In this document: positions 35,540-47,193 of the stretch, piece after piece
Position numbering within the stretch: the first letter of the stretch is position 1
How the letters are laid out: each line of letters begins with the position of its first letter
NCBI GenBank assembly: GCA_963930645.1
Contig: OZ005652.1
Coordinates: 357,351,602 to 357,415,601, forward strand
DNA from: Salticus scenicus
Taxonomy: Eukaryota; Arthropoda; Arachnida; Araneae; Salticidae
Direction: 5' to 3'
DNA: 64,000 bases
The notes under the pieces: model-generated
Database searches by the model: none
What the model was told of the DNA's origin: nothing
Seen by the model: the letters and a program-made list of their open reading frames with translations, nothing else
Program-made: the position numbers and the translations under genes

Positions 35540-35650
35540 AAATTGCCGGGTAGAGCCCCGCAGAGATATTGAGCGAAACGAGTTGGAAAAGACGGCGAAG
35601 CTTCTCTCAGAAATTGGTGAGGGCAGAAAGCAGTGGGCTTAGCCCCCTAG
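35540..35650 (+). mobile_element. Helitron-type 3' terminus (non-autonomous)
   Basis: A GC-richer block with CCGGGTAGAGCCCCGC near its start ends in hairpin GGGC-TTA-GCCC followed by CCCTAG and a T flank. Hairpin plus CTAG|T is the Helitron 3' signature. The 5' TC end was not located. Confidence 0.55.
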
Positions 35651-36554
35651 TGTTGCGAATAGAAAGAAAATTAATAATTTAAACAAGAAAAGAAAAATAC
35701 AGTGTTACGATACACGCATGGATATTGGGAACAGACAGGACAATTTAGATTTTTGAAAAAATATTTATTGTAAACTATGAACTGTAACTTGCAAGTTAAT
35801 GGACAGTTTAAAAGTCATGTTAAGCTGAAACTTTTATTGTTGTGCACACGTTTTTAGTCTATTTTTTTGTGGTGTTAGTTAAAAGAATAGGGTAGCATTA
35901 GGTTTTGCCTCAGTCCAGAAAGGTACCTTTTTAAAGACAAACTATTATTGACAAATAAGGCGCTTGTTGAGTGCAGGCTGTGCGCGATTCCCCTAAAACG
36001 GAAACATCTCTAAATATCTCTTTCAGATTACGAAAACCAGAGAAAATAATGCTTAAAACTTTAGAATAACATCCATGAAGATTCTGGTAATGAAATGAAA
36101 GATATCTCTTCCTGAAGAGACCCTCCATCAGATCACCCCCCCCCCCTCCCACTTCCCCAAGAAAAAAAATCCACAGCTCTTTCAGATAAAAAAGAAATGA
36201 GGGAATAAATCGAGTACATGAGCAGATTAATAAAGAAACATTTGGTAATATTTATGAAACGTACATCTCTTGCATTCGGAGTTTAATGCTACTGCAATAT
36301 TTGATGGCTACTCTGAAAGTGCTTTAAACTCTTAAAGTATTGAATTTCAAAAACGACTAATGAGAAGAACATCAGAGGATATTTTATTTATTCTTAAAAT
36401 AAATCTTAGGGGAGCTCCATCAACATTCTTAACAATTTTAATATCTATGAAAGTTTTATTTGTCAGCTTGCTCAGCGATTTTAAAGCGCTGATATTGAAG
36501 CAATTATAGAAAAATATGACATATGATTTCTTTGTTAGAAAAGAAGCTAACAAG

Positions 36555-37435
36555 TAAACAAGCAAGTGTTTGTTGCACAAGATATTGACCTTATTACTTT
36601 ACTGATAGCTTTCACCACAGAAGAGACGGTCATTCTACAAATAAAAGGAGAATAGGGAAACGTTTTAAAAAAAATAAATAAAGAATATATGTATGTATAT
36701 ATAGTTCCAAGAACTTGCAAAGTTTCTCTGTTTTTAACAATTGAAATGATTCAATCCCACCTAATGAGTGGTTTCGACGCCACTTCGGCCACACTTGGTA
36801 AAAAGAACGTGCAAGTAGTTCATTCATTTAACGAACTCATTATCGCTATGATGTACCCAAAGTGTCCAACCACCCAATATTAAATCCTTACTGAACTGAA
36901 AAGCTTGTGATAAAATTATAAATTCGATGTACGGTAAAAGTTTTAAGAAAATTATGTACAATTTCTGAAATGAAACAAAAAAAAAAAAAAAAAAAAAAAA
37001 GGAATGATATCATATTTCAATGTTTTAATGAACTAGTAGATCAAGTAAGTAACGCTGTCATCCTTTCGCGATTGTCACTTACCACTGATGCTCAATTCCT
37101 CTATTTATACATAGGATTTATCATAGAATTTATTTGCAAAAATATATATGGTTGGGAATCGTTTGGATCCAAAAACGTGCGGCTGGAAAGTATCTATTTC
37201 ATACTTGTCTCCTATATATTTAAGAGATGAATCTGTTCCAGAAAGATACTGAATTTGGTCTCATGTGGCTTTACGCAAGGCTGAGGAATAAAGTGCAAAT
37301 GTGCTAAAGCAGACATATTGTGTACAGTAATGTGTAAAACTGTCACTAGCAATAGATAGCCCATTGACACGATAGATGAGCCGGAAGATGACATTCGCGA
37401 TGAACTTGATAATTTTTATTCTACTTTCAGATGGT
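36555..37435 (+). pseudogene. Decayed multicopy ORF with a GCDTTS-like motif
   Basis: Plus-strand blocks in shifting frames read QDIDLITLLIAFTTEETVIL, then IEMIQSHLMSGFDATSATLG, then FQCFNELVDQV, then LNLVSCGF..GIKCKCAKAD-ILCTVMCK and an acidic IDEPEDDIRDELD tail. The order resembles a large uncharacterised family in arthropod genomes with an (S/T)HAxSGCDTTS motif after a D-x-D-L-L strand and a Cys-rich end. Here the Cys of the motif is Phe. Several stops and a run of about 21 A (36979-36999) break it. The function of the family is unknown to me. It may travel with a transposon. No ends were identified. Confidence 0.55.
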
Positions 37436-38273
37436 TATTTGTAAGTAAAAATCTTATTGGCTTACATTAAAAATGTGTTATCCACATTTTACTTATTTTT
37501 TTTTCTATTTATTTTTTCCAGTTATTACCTAAAATTCCTTAATATTCACTGGAAATTTTCAATCTATTTTTATTTTTATTTTATTTTTTATTTAAAATAA
37601 GAGGGATTTTTTTTTCCATAATTTTTCGAGACATATTGTTTTTGTAATAATAGCTGCCTTTAAAAAGCAAACAATTTTGCATAAATTAGAAATGAAAATA
37701 GAAAATTCACAGAATATTTTGAAAGTACTTTATCGAGTGAGATGAGGAGAGTTACAATTTCCTCCCAAAGAGAAACGTTTTTGTTTCCCATTAAGATACC
37801 GCACATGAATTATTTTCCAAAAATTCTAAATGTTTGTTTCTTTCTAATTTTTTTTTATAATTTAAAGGAAATACGTCACAGACTAAGCAATCAACTAGAC
37901 CGGTCATGAATTTTCAAAAATGAAGTCTCAAATGTAACTAATCCGTCATGCTTAACTGAGCAAAAGATTAAGGTGTGTAGTTAATCTTTCTCTATCAGGT
38001 ATATGAGTATATTCATATATATAGACAGAACAAGCTTTCGTATGATCCTCGTGTACGGAAAAACACTCTTTCGAAACGCTTGCAGGCTAATATTTTAAAA
38101 TATTTTCAGTAAGAATCCAAATTTATCAACTTGGTTAGAAACATTGATTTAAATTAATGGCTTGCTAACATTTTTGCGTTTTAAGTTAATTATAGTCCAA
38201 ACTTAATAAAGATGACAGTTGAAATTATTTGTTTTACATAAAATATTTATCAAAACTATTTTTCTACTATAAG

Positions 38274-38313
<40 letters not shown>

Positions 38314-38625
38314 AATCGGTGTATGTTTGATAAAGATAATTCAATTTAAAGTTATAAAAAAAAAAAAAAAATATCGGACGAATTTGAATTATAAGAGCAC
38401 ATTACTATACTTTGGTATTTATTGCTATTTATTTATTTAGAATTAAATTTATTTCATCGAAATTGAATTTTATTAAAATTCTACTAAGTTTTACTAAGCT
38501 TTTACTAATTTTATTAGAAATTTTCTAATTATAATATGAAATTCTATCTATTTTCTTCTTTATATAAAGACATCAATAATTTACATAAAAGATTATACAA
38601 TGCTAGTTTATATATATATATATAT
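37436..38625. other. Intron, no gene
   Basis: AT-rich, with (TA)n at 38279-38310. No domain recognised. Confidence 0.5.
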
Positions 38626-38628
38626 ATT

Positions 38629-39230
38629 CAATAGAAGAAAGTATTATATTCGTAAAAATTTTTGACTTCAAGTTTTCGATGTATGTGGACGTTTTGAGAG
38701 GTCCATAACACGATTTAACCATTTTTAGAAAACGTCTGCACGTGTGTGAGATGAATTTTCTTCCAAGTTTTCTGTCAAGAACTACTGCTTAGAACTACAT
38801 ATAAATTTATATTATTTGCACCTTGACATAAATAAGTGCCTCTCATTTTTTGGCACCGATAGCTCAACAGGCGACGCTGCTGCCATTAAGAATGCTGAAC
38901 TATTTCCGCAATTTCAGAGAAGGCTATATCTGAGGAACTGTACAGAATTACAAATAAATTTATATATAGATTCACCTTGAAATACATTAATCCCTTTCAG
39001 TGTTTGGCGCCAATCGCTTAACAGGCGTATCAACTGTTAATCAATGTCACTGTTAACAGTACGCTGCTATACAGTGATTTCGGCAATTTAAGAGAATGTT
39101 ATATCTCATGTTCTATTGCGTATATTCGAACAAAACATTATATGTGAAAAGGTCAGTATGCGGCATTATGCTGATTTAATTTAGGTACACATATTCCGAT
39201 AGGTGGCTCTGCTATACTGCAAAATTCTCC
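38629..39230 (-). repeat. Reversed copy of the microsatellite-carrying family
   Basis: It begins with the complement of the family 3' end (AATAGAAGAAAGTATTATATTCG, GACTTCAAGTTTTCGATG, ACGTTTTGAGAGGTCC) and is followed by diverged units with GGCGACGCTGCTGCC and TATATCTGAGGAACTGTACAG blocks. Confidence 0.6.
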
Positions 39231-39719
39231 TGTATGTTTTAAAACTACATTTAAGTACACAATGTGGTGTATACATAATTTATAAAATACATATATGGCC
39301 AATAATATCTTGGACAAAACATTATTTTTTATTGAATGTAATTGGGGGAAGTTCTTGCTATATTTTTCTACATCCAGTAAAACTGCTCGTGAATTAAAAT
39401 TAATTTCTTATACGGCGAATAAAGTTTCTTCTTCTTCTTTTTTTTTTTTTTAATTAAATGTTGTACGCTTTAACTGCTTTGAATTCTATATAAATGTAGG
39501 TACTATATACACACGGGAGCTTGAGAGGGGAGACAGTTCCATTTCACATATAATTATATGTCAAATAAAACTGGTCCTAAACCCATTTTAACTTATTTTT
39601 AATGTTGGTTTACATAAAGTACTTGTTATCTTACTCCTTAATCATCAATATCTCATTATAGCATTGAAATGAAGGGTAAGGAAAAGTCGTATGAATTTTA
39701 CACCAAACTGTTTTGATTA

Positions 39720-40290
39720 AAAATGAAAAATATCGATAGCTTTGTTTAAAATTATTCCAGATGTATATATTCGTTTTAAAGATATTGTGGATAATAATAT
39801 TGAAATTTTTTATAAGCCAGGAATATACTTCCCCAAAGAGGAAATCGATGCCCCTAAAATTTAATTTTCTGGTTGACTATTACTATTATATTATTTTATT
39901 TCCCAATGGAAAGTTAAAAATAATTACCATTATGTACATTTGTACCATATGAAATTTGTCCTATTCTGCTATATTAAAAATTATATATATATATAAATAT
40001 ATGTAAAAAAAAAGAAAAAAAAAAGAAATGGCTTTGACATCCCCAACATATTGAGCGAATTGAACTAAAAAGTAATCAGCACAATTTTAAGCCATAACCC
40101 AACTAAATATTAAGTTTGATTAAAGTTTATTCACTGTTATATATACAGCGACCAAAAAATTTGTGTTACACAAACAGACATTTTCTAGAAATGTTCATAT
40201 TACGTTCGTGACATCTCGAAACGTGCAAATCCATCGAATATCGGAGGTCGAAAAGTTTTACGAAACCAATATTTTCTTATGTAAGTATAA
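39720..40290 (+). repeat. Diverged copy of the microsatellite-carrying family
   Basis: Blocks ATCGATAGCTTTGTTTAAAATTATTCC and ATATTCGTTTTAAAGATATTG are followed by CTATTCTGCTATATTAAAAATT, ACAAACAGACATTTTCTAGAAATG and a CATCTCGAAACGTGCAAATCC end. The microsatellite is reduced to ACAAACAGACA. Confidence 0.6.
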
Positions 40291-40365
40291 ATATAAGTAA
40301 TGAAGGGATAAGATAAGAAGTATTGCATATGAATATATTTTAAAAACTGTTAAAAATATCAAATT

Positions 40366-40456
40366 TGTGATGTCGTGTTTCCAGACGATTCTTAGGGGTG
40401 AGTGCCAGACCGTCGCCAATTACCCATAGTGTAGCATTTGTGTGATTTAAAAGTCA
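40366..40456 (+). repeat. Truncated SINE, Thr-tRNA family (3' end)
   Basis: GATGTCGTGTTTCCAGACGA, TTAGGGGTGAGTGCCAGACC and GTCGCCAATTACCCAT match the SINE bodies at 28126 and 60938. The copy is diverged. Confidence 0.7.
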
Positions 40457-40887
40457 CCTAACTCCCCCAAAGAGTGCTACCAAACACAACAAGTACATTG
40501 AATTTGATTATGATTTGCAGGTCTTTTGATATGCATATATCAGTGCAAATAAATAGTTCATACATTGGTACATGTAAAATGTGGAACGAATTCTGAAAGT
40601 TAAATGATCGTTATTCACTTGCTTTGCGTTTTGTATGGTTTTCTTGCTGATTTTAATTTACCTAGCCATCTTCGAAAAAGAAAGTTTAGAATAAACTTTG
40701 TTTATTTTACTTATTTATTTATTTATTTTTAACAATACATTTTATCATATGAAGTATTATAGTACAAAACGGTCTCTCGCACATTAGTTTCTTGGTTTTC
40801 TAATAGTTTAATATACGTTAGCAAATTTTGGAATACATTAAATATCTATTATTTAGCGAATGGATTTGGTCTCATCTATAAAATTAC

Positions 40888-41181
40888 CTTTTCTGTTTTC
40901 TCGGTCAGGAGAGGAGGAAGTTGTGATCTCCATCCAAACAGGCTTACTTTTTCCAGCGTCGTTAACAGCAAATAAAGCAATTTCGTAAACCGAATCAGGC
41001 TTCAGTCCTGACACTTCAAAAAATGGAGCATCTGAACTGACATTTATGAAATCCGATCCACTTCTGATGATCATAAGAAATTCAAACTTCATTTCAGAAT
41101 CCTCTGTATAGTTGCAGGCGATTCCAAGAGCAGTGTCTGTCTGGTACAAAATCGTGCAGTTGGTTAATTCTGCAGGAGGTT
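40888..41181 (-). CDS. Sidestep-like receptor, fibronectin type III exon (partial gene)
   Basis: This 294-nt internal exon lies on the minus strand. Its acceptor is ..CTTCTTTCTAG and its donor is AAAAG|GTAATT, with phase 1 at both ends. The 97 complete codons encode one FN3-like domain. It opens with a PPAELTNCT stretch, has a GLKPDSVYEIALFAVN segment (the conserved L-P-x-x-x-Y region of FN3 strands E-F), and ends in a Ser/Thr-rich linker before the membrane exon. Paired cysteines (TNCTI and IACNY) in the first strands, replacing the usual Trp, are what I recall of the single FN3 domain in insect Side proteins. Joined to the Ig exon, the split codon gives GAA (Glu). An open frame runs past the donor for about 12 codons, but the phase match to the TM exon supports splicing. 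Confidence 0.88.
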
Positions 41182-41879
41182 CTAGAAAGAAGATCACCAA
41201 ACTTTCTTGCAGGTTAATCTTGTTATATGTTTAAAGTTGTTTTTTTAATTCAATGAAAAAATCATCAATATCATACAAAAATGCATAAAAATATCACTAG
41301 TGTATATTTTGATATTAACCTGTATATCAACAGTGATGTACATATTTTCTTATTCTAAATAAAAATGCAGTATAAAGTGTTTATTACAAAAATGATGTTT
41401 ATAATGTTTCTAAATATGTAAATAAAGTAAGATGTGAAAATTGTGAAGTTTTTGATTTGTAAAACAATGATTTGAAGGAGATTTGTAAAATAATTTTACA
41501 TCTTTTGATAATATGAATGTACGAAATTTTTAGGAAACTTTTTTTAATGACAATTCTCCAATCAGTTCCTATTGAATATTTAAATTCATTCTGTTTTATT
41601 TAAAAGTGTACTTTAATATTTAAATAAGAAGTTCATTTAAAATATAGCAATCATAATATATCCCATTTTGAAAAAAAAAAAAAATAATAATAATGACATT
41701 TTAAAATCAATTAATTTCAAAATAAAATAAATCAAGTTTATAGAATTACACTTTCATAATAAGATCATTATTTTGCCTGATTGTTATTATTACTGATAGT
41801 ATGATACCACCAAAGCAACATTATTCATAAAAATTAAATCAGGAAGAAAACATTATTTCCATGATGTCTATTAACACCA

Positions 41880-42424
41880 GAGGGCGATTAAAAGTAATTG
41901 TAGTTATATCACTATGGCATCTAAATTGCAATTTTAATTAAATAAAAATAAAATAAGAAGCATTGGATTTATTGCAATGTTATAGAAATGATACCGTTAT
42001 GTATTTATTTATTTATTTTATAATAACAAAATTTAGATTACATGTAATGTGATAGGAATAGATTCGTGCGAAAAATCTACCCCATGGCTACTTCATATTC
42101 CAGATATTAAATAGAACCTCACAATAATTAAGAAACAAATAAAAAATAACATTTAAATTACGTTTTGAACAGTAAGATTTCTGCATTTGGGATGTTTCAG
42201 TCACTTTAACTGAACTATTGTGTCGATTAAATAATAAAGTAATAATAATAATAATAATGTATGATGTATATTTTCCGATATTTATATAAACAAAAAATGC
42301 TTTAAAAAAAAATAAAATAATACTATGTATGGCTTGTCAGAAAAAAAAAGGAGAAATGTGATTAATACTGAATTTGTAAGCCATATTGAAAGTTTTCACT
42401 TTTTTTTTTTTTTTTTTTTTTTTT
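41880..42424. repeat. Second copy of the GAGGGCGATTAAAAG repeat family
   Basis: Nearly the same sequence as 17695-18258, starting at the same GAGGGCGATT base and continuing to the poly-T after GTTTTCACTT. It lacks the hairpin-bearing last 100 bp of the first copy. The common left boundary suggests a true family end. Confidence 0.88.
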
Positions 42425-43014
42425 AATTTTTTGGGAAAGTGAAACAAGCAAAAATATAGCATACACATATTTATTTACAGGCGTCCACTAAATTACGTTC
42501 TTACCCTTTAAAATATTGAACGGTTGAAGGTACAGTCATAAAAGTGATGTCTAGATACAGTAAAGTGACCATGCTCTCCTAAATGCGATCAATAACCGCG
42601 TCCTTTAGTGTAAAACGGCGGAGATAGCGTTCCTATCTCAAGATGGTACAAGATAAAAGGGAAAAAAAAAGCTGAATTAAAAAACAGCAGAGCTTCACTG
42701 ATTTATGTAAAAAAACATTTGTAGACGTGAATGCACAAAATTGAACTCTTAGAATGTGTATTTATTTGTTCTCTGTTTCTTACATATGGACGTGCCAAAA
42801 CGACCTTAGAAATAAAAAGATAGATATTTGTTACCAAATACCGTTATTTTAATGTTAGAATCTTTGACCCTCAGCTTCATTGCAATTTTGGATCCTTGTT
42901 TGAACTTCATGTTGCATGCATTTTGGTGTATTGATTGACACAGATGTTACGTAAAGTCCAAACAAGGGTCGAAATGGGCTTTTGTTGCCTACGGACAGAA
43001 GTTTGAACATAAAA

Positions 43015-43598
43015 ATTTTATAATAAAGTAGTTGTTTCATTCTTTCTGTAGTCATTTCCTCTAGTCAGACTGTAGGAAATTGCGAACGCCGGAATAAAGT
43101 GATAGAAGTTTGAAAAAAAAATTTTTAAAAAGCAGAAAAAAATATATATATATATATTATAAAAAGCAGTCGTTTCATTCTTTCTAAGGTCATTTCCTCA
43201 AGTCACAGTGTTAGAAATCGCTTTCAAACAAATCACGAACTCCGGAGTAAAGCGGCAGAAGTTTGATGTATATATATATATATATATATATTAGAAAAAG
43301 TAGAAATATATATATATATATAAAGTAGTCGTTTCATTCTTTCTAAGGTCATTTCCTCAAGTCAGAGTGTTAGAAATTGCATACAAAAAAATCGCGAACG
43401 ACGGAGTAAAGTGACAGAAGTTAGAAAAAAAAATATATATACACATATCTTATAAAATGTAAAAAAAAAAAAAAAAAAACTTATAAAAGTAGTTGTTTTA
43501 TTCTTTCTAATGTCATTTCCTCAGGTCTGAGTGTTAGGAATCGCGAACAAACAAACACAAACGCCGGAGTAAAGTGTCAGAAGTTTGGAAAAAGAAAA

Positions 43599-43644
<46 letters not shown>

Positions 43645-43760
43645 TATAAAAAGTAAAATATATATATATATATATATATAAAGTAGTTGTTTTATACTTT
43701 CTAAGGTCATTTCCTCAAGTCAGAGTGTAGGAAATCGCAAACGTTGGAGTAAAGTGCTTC
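43015..43760. repeat. Tandem array, about 160-bp unit, five copies, TA-rich linkers
   Basis: Each unit has GTAGT(T/C)GTTT-ATTCTTTCTAAGG, TCATTTCCTCAAGTCAGAGTG, TAGGAAATCGC and a GGAGTAAAGTG-CAGAAGTTTG block, then a variable (TA)n and A-run linker. Starts are near 43027, 43167, 43325, 43488 and 43681. Unit length varies mostly through the linker microsatellite. Confidence 0.9.
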
Positions 43761-45951
43761 GATTTTTGCCTTCAACTCTACAAGATGTAATTTTAACTAA
43801 ATCGCTGATGCTTTACACAATTTTCATACATTTTCTTCCCCTATCTCGTACCATTTTTGAAATAGCAATGCTAACACTTCTATTTTCCAATAGGTTGCAC
43901 TGTCAGCGGTCACATAAAATTGTGAAAAACTAATTTACTATATCTACACACGACTTTTATGACTATATCTGCATCTCTTTATAAGTTAAAATGATAGGAA
44001 CACACTTTAATAGACACATGGTTATTAAAAAAAGTTTATTTTTTTATTTTTTTTTAAAAAAAGGCATTTTTTTTGTATTTAGAACAGTTTAAAAAATATT
44101 TGCAATCTGTTTGTTTGTTTGTTTCTTTTTTTTTTTTTTTTTAAAATGAAGTGAAATGCATGCATTTAAAAGAAAGTTATTTAATTTGTTCAACTGTAAA
44201 ATTTAATAATTTATAATAAAATTCAAATTTTAATTTTTAACGTGTTTTAATGTGACATTCCTTTTAGGCATATAAATGTGTACAAACATTCAATTGTATT
44301 AATAACTGAAACATTTAAATTTTGAATAATGCTACTTATTGAAATTAATGCCCGTATTACGCATATATTTTTAACTAAAAAAACGTAAACATTGATGCTT
44401 ATATGAAAAATCAATTATTTCATAGAACGACTGGTTTTATTATATGAATATCGCTATGTATTTTGTAAAGTATGTAAACTTTTTAAGACATCAATAAAGA
44501 ATATATAAAGAATTCAAGAGATGGCTTTAAAAAATATTCTTATACAAAAGTTTATGTATACTTTTAAACGTCATGATATAAAATAAGTATATTACTTAGA
44601 AATATGTGTCGATATTTATTTTAATTTATCATGATTTCATACTTATTAGTGTATATATTAACTATTACACATCCAAAAACTGCTTTTTCATTTCTATGAC
44701 CTTGTTAGTGATTGAACCCTACAGGTCTGTCACTACAATTAGATACATGTAAATCGTAAAAAGTAAAATATATATAGATCGTTTTCAAAATTTTAATTTA
44801 AATACTGTGTTTAATTCCTTGTAAGTTTAAAACTAAAAATTTCATGGAAAATACTTAAGAAATCTATGAAATATTCAAGATATAAAAACCATGCAAAATA
44901 TCTACTAATAGTGCATAAGAAATATATTAATAAAATTTGCATATAATTAATTCCTTAGTCTTCATTCAAAAATGTGTGTTTTTAGTATAGTATTTATGCA
45001 TACTTTTATTTAAATAAAATAACTATTAAATCTATAAAATATATTCGAAAAGTAAATTTTTCATTAAATTGGAAAGAAATATAGCTAATTTAAATTACAT
45101 TTTACTTATTATGCATGTGAATTACATGACAATTGTAAAAATTTTGTTTTGTAAAAATTGAGCATTATTATATTAAATATATATATATATATATACATAT
45201 ATTAGCATCGAATAACACATAGAACACTTAGCTGCTAATCATATCAGATTTTCGTATATTTCATAGAAAATTTCTATTTACAAAATAAGCATTCGACGAA
45301 TTGCAACTGTTGGCAGCTATGTAATTTTAACTCTTATTACTTGACCTCAAAAACTTCATTCTCATCTTGCCCTCCAGTAACTATATAAAATTTAAAGAAG
45401 ACTTAGAAAACTTAAACACTTTGGTTATTTTATTTTGTTTCAAAGATTTTATAAGAATGAATACAATTAATTGATTACAAGCAAATTATTTTTTCGTAAA
45501 ATTAGCTTAAATTTATATAAAAACAAATAAATGCTGCAAAACGATGACTTATTTCGAAAATTGAGCACTACAGTATGGCATAATCTGGAATAAGACACTA
45601 AAGAAGGTACTTTTATCGATTTACAGTAAAATAGTCACTTATTTCTTAATATCCAGCTTTGTAATAATTCTCAAATTTTATTTATTAGTATATAATTAAT
45701 TCATTTTTCACTATAATCTTCGATTAATTATACATTCTTAAAGAATAAGCGGCATAATGTTTCCGAATTTTGGCGATTGGCCGTAAAAAAGTGCAATATC
45801 CATAAATTCACAGTTATAAAACGACAACTAGGGAAACAATAGACCCGAAGACGCGACGATTTAAAACTAACTTATTACATGTATAAGCAAACTTAAAACG
45901 AATCATTCACGAAACTCAGGCGACAATATTTTAAATTCTCTTTCAAAACTG

Positions 45952-45960
<9 letters not shown>

Positions 45961-46010
<50 letters not shown>
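45961..46010. repeat. (TA)n microsatellite
   Basis: Uninterrupted TA dinucleotide array of about 50 bp in the Ig-FN3 intron. Confidence 0.97.
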
Positions 46011-46012
<2 letters not shown>

Positions 46013-46899
46013 AGTCGAAAATTTTGAAATTTTGTATGTAACAAATTATATAAAAGCGAGTAACTAGTTGTGGGTGGAGTAAAAATTTAACCTTTAGTTT
46101 TTACTTGTTTATATAAGTCTTGTGTAGAATAGAACTTAAAAAAAAAAAAATAATAAAGAAAAAAATAAAGAAAAAGAAGAAGAAGAAGAAAGAGAGATAG
46201 TCATTAAAGCAGAAGACGCAGCCGTCCAAATTTTTACGCCAATTTTATTATTTGGTAACCACTGTTTTAGAAAAACAAATTTTTCTTGAAAAATTTAATA
46301 TATACTACTATTTAAAGAAAATAATAAATTCTGAAATAGGTGAGACAAAATATTGAAAAAATAATGAAATCCTATGTTAGTGTATTAATATATTTGGTAG
46401 CCAAATTGCTCATTAACTAATGTATTTTTTAAATTTTTGTTAGGTTTAAAATTAAAATGAAATTTTAAAGCGAAAAAAAAAAACGTTGTACTAATTTGGG
46501 TATTAAATTTTCCCTTTTAATAACATGCGATTCCGATGCCAGTACAATAGACGATGCTTCCTCTCATAGGAGATTTATAGATTTCTCTGGTAGAATATTT
46601 AAAAGTCAACTTTGAGAGAAAATAAAAATAAAAATATTTAAATGAATAAATAAATAAATGAGATTCATACTTTAAATAATGTTTATTATCTAGAATATCT
46701 TTCAAATGTGAAGTATTATTTTGCTTTTAAATAAAAAGTATGTTTATATTTCAATTATTATAAATAAAATCTGCTTTACTGCGTGTAACCATCAAATTAT
46801 TCATTTCTTTATAATATTTTTTATCAAAATATTTATTTGTCACCATATTACACTTACAAAATAAAATGCAGAAATATAATATGTAAATAACATATCTAC

Positions 46900-47193
46900 C
46901 TGCCGGATTAATCACAAATACGCATGGTTCTTTTTGAAAACCAATACTGTTTCTTCCCCAACAGAAAAATACTCCGAAATCTAATTCTGTTCTTGGTGTG
47001 TAACTTAGAACACTTCGTGGCTGTGAAATTTTTGATGACAGAACTTGCTGATCGCCACCAGGACCTGTTCCATTAAATTCCCACCTAAAGGTGACATCAT
47101 CAGGATCTGCTTCCACTTCGCAGCCAATGTGAATAGGTTTGTTTAACACAGCAGAAAAAGCAGTTTCTTGGCCTGACTTGCAAACGGGAGAAT
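46900..47193 (-). CDS. Sidestep-like receptor, membrane-proximal Ig exon (partial gene)
   Basis: This minus-strand exon of 294 nt has acceptor ..GTTTTCTTATAG and donor GGCAG|GTAGAT, phase 1 at both ends. It encodes a complete immunoglobulin domain: an SPVCKSGQ lead, strand-B Cys in IGCEVEADP, strand-C Trp in VTFRWEF, and strand-F Cys in FGVFFCWGRN. It closes with EPCVFVINPAG. The SPVCK...GQ start and the QKEPCVF..NPAG close are the pattern I associate with the last Ig domain of the Sidestep family of neuronal cell-surface receptors, which bind Beat-family partners in motor-axon guidance. That function is family knowledge, not shown here. The host transcript continues to the FN3 exon 5.7 kb downstream. 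No exon for the other Ig domains was recognised between 47194 and 64000. Confidence 0.88.

Larger units (their letters stand above)
356..40887 (-). other. 40.5-kb host intron between FN3 and TM exons
   Basis: This interval is bounded by GT at 40887/40886 and AG at 357/356 on the minus strand, and the flanking exons are phase-compatible. It is the receiving site for most of the transposons in the window: the duplicated Helitron block, Gypsy, the Mutator-like element, SINEs and the microsatellite-carrying family. Within it, 356-700 and 1280-2340 hold only AT-rich sequence, poly-T runs (452-471, 1187-1204) and TA arrays. Confidence 0.75.
41182..46899 (-). other. 5.7-kb host intron between Ig and FN3 exons
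   Basis: Bounded by a GT donor and an AG acceptor on the minus strand with matching phase 1 exons. Besides the repeat at 41880-42424 and the tandem array at 43015-43760, it holds AT-rich sequence, a 50-bp (TA)n at 45961-46010 and no further exon that I recognise. Confidence 0.75.
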
